From: Paracoccus litorisediminis
GTDB lineage: Bacteria; Pseudomonadota; Alphaproteobacteria; Rhodobacterales; Rhodobacteraceae
Assembly: GCF_009711205.1 (NCBI RefSeq)
Contig: NZ_WMIG01000001.1
Coordinates: forward strand, 434,001-498,000
DNA: 64,000 nucleotides
Direction: 5' to 3'
Shown here one piece after another: positions 60,204 to 64,000 of this stretch. A program made the translations under genes and the position numbers. Each line of letters starts with the position of its first letter. Position 1 is the first letter of the stretch. The notes beneath the pieces are model-generated. The model was not told the origin of the DNA and did not search any database. It saw nothing but the letters and a program-made list of their open reading frames with translations.

Positions 60204-61043
60204 TCAGCCGCGGAACAGCGACATGATCGACGAAGGCGCCTGGTTCGCGATCGACAGGGCCTGGATGCCCAGTTGCTGCTGCGTCTGCAGGGCCTGCAGG
60301 CGGGCCGAGGCCTCTTCCATGTCGGCATCGACCAGCGAGCCCGAAGCCAGCTTCAGCGAATCCGCCAGTTTCGAAACGAAATCGACCTGGTCGGTAATCC
60401 GCTCGCCTGCCGAACCAAGTTTTGTCGTACCGGAGATCACGACCTTCATCATGGCTTCGATATCACTGACTGCGCTCAGCGCGGATGCCTGATCAGTGAT
60501 CGTGGTGATCGTGCCACCAACGATGCTGGCTTCGAAATCGAGCGAAGTGACATCAATGGTAGAGGCAGTAACGGTCGTGTTGTTGCGGTCCATCGATCCA
60601 AGGACCGAGTAGGTCGCACCGCCGACGACACCATTGGTGCTGAGCAGGTTGACACCATTCGCCTGCGTCCCCTTGACGACTGCGGCGATCTGCGCCCGCT
60701 TTGCGTCGATCTGAGCCTGAATGGTACCAAATTCGTTATCGCTTCGCCCCGCGCTCTCGGCGAGTTCCTTCACATCGCCAAGAAGCTTCTGGACGCTTTC
60801 GGCACCAGTGCGAGCCGTAGAAATGGTTTCACCGGCCACGTTCAGGTTGGTCTGGATCGTCTTGTAGGTATTATAGTCGCCCTCCATCGTCTTGGAGATC
60901 GCCCAGATGGCGGCGTTGTCCTTGGCCGAGTTCACCGACTTACCGGTCGAGATCTCGGACTGGGTCTTTGCCAGGTTGGAATTGATGCCTTTCAGGGTCT
61001 GAAGGGCAACCATTGCCGAGCTGTTGGTCAGAATGCTGGACAT
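60204..61043 (-). CDS. fliC: flagellin
   Basis: A 279-residue flagellin. The conserved N-terminal D0/D1 helices (SSILTNSSAMVALQTLKGINSNLAKTQSEISTGKSVNSAKDNAAIWAIS) and C-terminal D1/D0 helices (ADMEEASARLQALQTQQQLGIQALSIANQAPSSIMSLFRG) enclose a short variable centre. This is small for a flagellin, as is usual in this family. GGAG six bases before ATG 61043 supports the start, and a GGGGG/CCCCC hairpin lies in the leader. Confidence 0.95.
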   Translation of the reverse strand: MSSILTNSSAMVALQTLKGINSNLAKTQSEISTGKSVNSAKDNAAIWAISKTMEGDYNTYKTIQTNLNVAGETISTARTGAESVQKLLGDVKELAESAGRSDNEFGTIQAQIDAKRAQIAAVVKGTQANGVNLLSTNGVVGGATYSVLGSMDRNNTTVTASTIDVTSLDFEASIVGGTITTITDQASALSAVSDIEAMMKVVISGTTKLGSAGERITDQVDFVSKLADSLKLASGSLVDADMEEASARLQALQTQQQLGIQALSIANQAPSSIMSLFRG

Positions 61044-61060
61044 GTCTTACTCCATGGTCA

Positions 61061-61075
61061 GGGGGCTTCACCCCC
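61061..61075. promoter_or_regulatory. Leader hairpin of flagellin mRNA
   Basis: GGGGGTGAAGCCCCC on the minus strand, eight bases upstream of the flagellin ribosome site. Its position suits a control element such as a FlbT target. Confidence 0.4.
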
Positions 61076-61209
61076 GGTTACTAACAAGGCCATTCTGACC
61101 TTCGGGACTTTGCCCGATGCACTGAAGCATGACGACGAGATTACCCGTCAGGGGTGAATAAATGCTGAACAGTCCCAAGCCAGCAAACTCAATTCACCAA
61201 GCCTTTTAA

Positions 61210-61521
61210 TCAAAACTTTCGCGCCTCGCCCGCGACGGGACCACAACTCAGGCGCTTGCCATCCTTGCCATAGACGTCACAGCCACGGGACAGCGATCGC
61301 AATTCCTTGATCAGCGAAAGCGCGGACAAAATTCCTGCCGAAACTCCGGATGCGAGATGACAGATTTCTTCGATCTCGGTCCGAGCTTGTGAAAGCTCTA
61401 CCGAAGAAAGCGGGCGTTCACGAATCTCGGCTTGAAAGGACTCCTGATCGAGCAATGCTTGTGCGGGATTCAGCGCGGCAATGGAACGGCGCGCAGATTT
61501 CAATGCATGTGTTGCGGTCAT
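61210..61521 (-). CDS. hypothetical flagellar protein, possibly FlgN-like chaperone
   Basis: A 103-residue, mostly helical protein: ALLDQESFQAEIRERPLSSVELSQARTEIEEICHLA, then SAGILSALSLIKELRSL and DVYGKDGKRLSCG. The helical hairpin with a Tyr-Gly-x-Asp-Gly end loosely recalls FlgN export chaperones. Its ATG overlaps the stop of the rod-binding gene by one base (TAATG), so it belongs to that flagellar unit. I do not recognise it with certainty. Confidence 0.6.
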   Translation of the reverse strand: MTATHALKSARRSIAALNPAQALLDQESFQAEIRERPLSSVELSQARTEIEEICHLASGVSAGILSALSLIKELRSLSRGCDVYGKDGKRLSCGPVAGEARKF

Positions 61522-61766
61522 TATTTACCTTCAACTTTACCGAAAATATTCAGGTCGAGCTTCTTCGCGAAAGAATCAGCGTAAATATCATTGAGGATGC
61601 TGGAAAACTGCTCCTCTCCGATCCCACCACCAAAGGCTCCGCCAGTCGGGCGCGGGCCAATCGCCGTCAGCATTTGGCTGAGAAATGCCCTTTCCAGGCC
61701 CTCCTTGACGATCTTCTGCCGCTCGGGGCTGGTTGGCGCGACGCGGCCAAGCGAGTTGATTTCCAA
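61521..61766 (-). CDS. FlgJ-like rod-binding protein
   Basis: An 81-residue protein with the rod-binding domain core KIVKEGLERAFLSQMLTAIGP and FSSILNDIYADSFAKKLDLNIFG. It corresponds to the N-terminal half of E. coli FlgJ without the muramidase domain, as usual in alphaproteobacteria, and caps rod assembly in the periplasm. GGAGG lies seven bases before a TTG at 61766 (MEINSLGRV...). A GTG at 61793 would add nine residues but has no ribosome site. It diverges from fliK. Confidence 0.82.
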   Translation of the reverse strand: MEINSLGRVAPTSPERQKIVKEGLERAFLSQMLTAIGPRPTGGAFGGGIGEEQFSSILNDIYADSFAKKLDLNIFGKVEGK

Positions 61767-61871
61767 ATTCGTCCCTCCATCCAGATGGAGCACCTGAATA
61801 CCTCACGCCGGTAAATATTTGGTAAGGCATGCCTGCTACGCAGAGACGGCAGGATTTGAGGGACCAACACC

Positions 61872-63335
61872 ATGCCGGATGCAATCGAAGCGCTTTTTCC
61901 AGCAACGCTGAGAATGACGAAAGCCATTCGCGAATCGGTTCCCGGGCAGGCGGCAGAATTTGAAGCCGTACTGGCTGCATTTGATCCTGCCATGCACGAC
62001 TTGAAGCCGGACGATACGACGATCGACACCGCCGAAGCGCAGGATGCCGACGCGGCAGATGCACCCGAACCGCCCGAGATGGAGACCACGCCCGATCCGT
62101 CGGTGATTATCCCGGCCTACACCAACAACGAGCCGCAGCTTGCGCTGCTGTCGAGATCTCCTGAAGACCTTGCCGCGATCATGACGGATACTTCCAAGTC
62201 GGCATCGCAAAGCGAAGCTGCGCCAGCGTCAATACCGGATGCGGGTATATTCGCCGTCGCCCTCCCGACTTTGCAGATCAACGGCTCCAATGTGAATCGG
62301 GAAACCCAGGAAGCTGCGCCCACCCCGCAACTTGGCGTTGAGAAAACTCCGCGAGAGATCGACTGGGAGGTTCGGCCGGTCGGACCTTCTGGTGAAATGC
62401 CAGCCCAGGAAAGCGATGCGGCGCATCCTGATCTGTCGCGAATGAATGGTGATCAGGTGGTCTGGCCAATCGCGCGTCATTTCAACGCGAATGTCGGCGC
62501 ACCGATCGAGGATGCGGCACCGTCAGCTGTTGGCGCGGCTACTCCCTTGCCGGGGATGACCAAAAGACAGGTACCCGATCAGGCCCCTGCGCCGACTGCC
62601 GTGTCGCAAGGCTTCAATAACCAGCCTGACGGCACGACGCACAGGCAACGCGCAGCCACAGCCGAGTTGCCGTCGGTAGCTGAGGAAGCCCCTTCAGACA
62701 CGTCGGAACTGCCAGGGGCGACGGATCGGTCCATCGAACCGGCAACGCTGGCGCCGGATGATGGCCGCACGAGCCCCAGCGTCGAACCAGCCAATCCGCC
62801 CGGCACAACGACGACCGAGGCCATGGCCTCCACCCTTCCAGACTCCATTTCGGGCACTGAAATCCCGACCGAAATCGCGGTCCGCAGCGCGCGGGACACC
62901 GCTCAAGGTCAATCCATTTCGCCCCACCACCATCCGCTTCCGGAACCACGCGAGATCCTGCGTCAGATCGCGCAGCAGCTTCCCGCCACTGATCAGAACC
63001 AGATCGAGATTACCCTTACCCCCGATGAACTGGGCAAGGTCCGGATGGTGGTGTCCTCCGGGGATACGGTCGCGATCACCGTCTATGCCGACAATCGCGA
63101 CACGCTGGACCTGCTGCGGCGCAACAGCGACATGCTGGCACGAGAGTTGAAGGACGCAGGCTTTGCCGATGCCTCGCTGTCCTTTGGTGAGCGAGGCGAA
63201 GGCGGCCAACGCAATCCATGGTCGGAAAATACGGCCGGACGCGGGGCCGAACGGTCCCTGACCGAACCGATGACAGAGATCGCGCCAACCGCGGCTCGCG
63301 GCAACTCGGCGCGGCAGATCGACATTCGTATCTGA
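61872..63335 (+). CDS. fliK: flagellar hook-length control protein FliK
   Basis: A 487-residue protein. A long low-complexity, Pro/Ala/Glu/Thr-rich N-terminal part acts as the molecular ruler. The C-terminal FliK domain (~365-455) has EPREILRQIAQQLPATDQNQIEITLTPDELGKVRMVVSSG and NSDMLARELKDAGFADASLSFG, the region that switches export specificity at FlhB. It is secreted during hook assembly. flgD follows 12 bases later. Confidence 0.92.
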   Translation: MPDAIEALFPATLRMTKAIRESVPGQAAEFEAVLAAFDPAMHDLKPDDTTIDTAEAQDADAADAPEPPEMETTPDPSVIIPAYTNNEPQLALLSRSPEDLAAIMTDTSKSASQSEAAPASIPDAGIFAVALPTLQINGSNVNRETQEAAPTPQLGVEKTPREIDWEVRPVGPSGEMPAQESDAAHPDLSRMNGDQVVWPIARHFNANVGAPIEDAAPSAVGAATPLPGMTKRQVPDQAPAPTAVSQGFNNQPDGTTHRQRAATAELPSVAEEAPSDTSELPGATDRSIEPATLAPDDGRTSPSVEPANPPGTTTTEAMASTLPDSISGTEIPTEIAVRSARDTAQGQSISPHHHPLPEPREILRQIAQQLPATDQNQIEITLTPDELGKVRMVVSSGDTVAITVYADNRDTLDLLRRNSDMLARELKDAGFADASLSFGERGEGGQRNPWSENTAGRGAERSLTEPMTEIAPTAARGNSARQIDIRI

Positions 63336-63347
63336 AGGAGAGATCGC

Positions 63348-64000
63348 ATGGTTAACGGCGTTTCCGGCACGACCGGCACCCCGACAACGACCCATACAAA
63401 TACAACCGACACCGGCTCGACATCATCGAACAGCGACTACCTGACCTTTCTGCGCATGCTGACGACGCAGGTGCAGAATCAGGACCCGCTCGACCCGATG
63501 GACAGCTCGGATTTTGCGGCGCAGCTCGCGACATTTTCCGGCGTCGAGCAGCAGGTCCAGACCAACACCCTGCTGACCCAGTTGCTGCAATCCGTCGGCG
63601 GTGGGCAGTTGGGGCAATATGCCGACTGGATCGGCCGCGAGGTGCGCATCTCTGGCCCGGTCTGGTTCGATGGAGAGCCGGTGACTTTGGAAATCTCGCC
63701 CGACGCTTCGGCGGATGCATTGACGCTGGTCACTCTGGACAGTTCGGGCCGCGAGGTCGCGCGCGAAAGCATCGGCACCGGCGAAGGCGAGGTCGACTGG
63801 CAAGGACGCGATGCCGATGGCGAACCCTTGCCCGAGGGTTTCTACCAATTCCGGCTGGAATCGCTGCGCGATGGCGAGGTGATCGCGACGACGGATGTTC
63901 AGGCCTATTCCGAGGTGACAGGGGTCGAAACCTCGGCCGAGGGGGCGGTCCTTGTCCTGCGCGGCAATAGCGGGGTCTTTGCCGCTGACGTTACCGGTGT
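63348..64000 (+). CDS. flgD: flagellar hook assembly protein FlgD, partial
   Basis: About 217 codons run to the right edge without a stop. A Thr/Ser-rich start (VNGVSGTTGTPTTTHTNTTD) is followed by DYLTFLRMLTTQVQNQDPLDPMDSSDFAAQLATFSGVEQQ, the FlgD hook-cap signature, then a FlgD Ig-like domain (LVTLDSSGREVARESIG ... GRDADGEPLPEGFYQFRLE). FlgD caps the growing hook. GAAGGAG seven bases before ATG 63348 fixes the start. Confidence 0.93.
   Translation, partial: MVNGVSGTTGTPTTTHTNTTDTGSTSSNSDYLTFLRMLTTQVQNQDPLDPMDSSDFAAQLATFSGVEQQVQTNTLLTQLLQSVGGGQLGQYADWIGREVRISGPVWFDGEPVTLEISPDASADALTLVTLDSSGREVARESIGTGEGEVDWQGRDADGEPLPEGFYQFRLESLRDGEVIATTDVQAYSEVTGVETSAEGAVLVLRGNSGVFAADVTG

Noticed and set aside
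1-64000. tRNA genes in intergenic gaps
   Set aside because: Candidate GGTTCGA-like strings were all inside coding sequence and lacked a cloverleaf and flanking acceptor stem.

Overview
The window looks like chromosomal DNA of a flagellated alphaproteobacterium of the Rhodobacteraceae, most probably Paracoccus or a close relative. It is GC-rich and densely packed, with many ATGA start/stop overlaps. It carries an RcGTA-type gene transfer agent (GTA) cluster, a dusB(nifR3)-ntrB-ntrC-ntrY-ntrX-trkA-trkH-hfq-hflX block, a short Hfq, and FlaF/FlbT flagellar regulators. The genus call is inference; the family call rests on the gene content. I saw no tRNA, rRNA or CRISPR array.

Layout. 1-3237: a partial periplasmic 5'-nucleotidase (-), a DUF952 protein and pyrD (+), then cysE (-), which converges on pyrD at a palindrome holding both stop codons. 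3288-17825 (-): a complete GTA structural cluster, from small terminase (g1) through portal, protease, capsid, connector and tail genes to the 1296-residue baseplate protein (g15), followed by a DUF2793 protein. Its leader and its terL-portal spacer each carry a U-tract hairpin. 18082-20519 (-): mltG and fabF. 20735-25498 (+): a TelA, DUF2927 lipoprotein, SPFH-GYF and zinc-ribbon membrane protein series that resembles a membrane-stress module. 25534-26454 (+): a PfkB sugar kinase. 26550-38867 (-): hflX, hfq, trkH, trkA, ntrX, ntrY, ntrC, ntrB and dusB, joining nitrogen signalling, potassium uptake and RNA-chaperone functions.

39097-44434 (+): L-serine dehydratase, an Ala/Pro-rich lipoprotein, and YjbH/YjbF exopolysaccharide-type proteins. 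A small secreted protein with an Asp tail (44634-44849, -) faces them. 45062-48231: a zinc-uptake locus (znuB, znuC and zur on -, znuA on +) arranged around two Zur-box-like dyads; znuA, znuC and zur products all carry His-rich tracts. 48346-48522: hemP. 48605-54336: an RluB pseudouridine synthase with nineteen 11-residue C-terminal repeats (-), tadA (+) and pyruvate carboxylase (+). 54449-56788: a persulfide-dioxygenase-like MBL hydrolase, a MocA-like nucleotidyltransferase and XdhC.

57000-58335 is a heavily frameshifted IS3-family transposase remnant. It marks the border of a flagellar cluster that runs to the right edge: DUF1217 protein, FlbT, FlaF, flagellin, a possible FlgN-like protein and a FlgJ-like rod-binding protein (-), then FliK and a partial FlgD (+).

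The most interesting signals are the terminators and repeats in the GTA control regions, a recurring intergenic motif (GGGTATTT-N4-AACGAAGA type, four copies), the RluB repeat tail, the absence of GAFTGA from both NtrC and NtrX, and the TelA/SPFH/zinc-ribbon module. No stretch over 300 bases lacks annotation except around the IS3 remnant.
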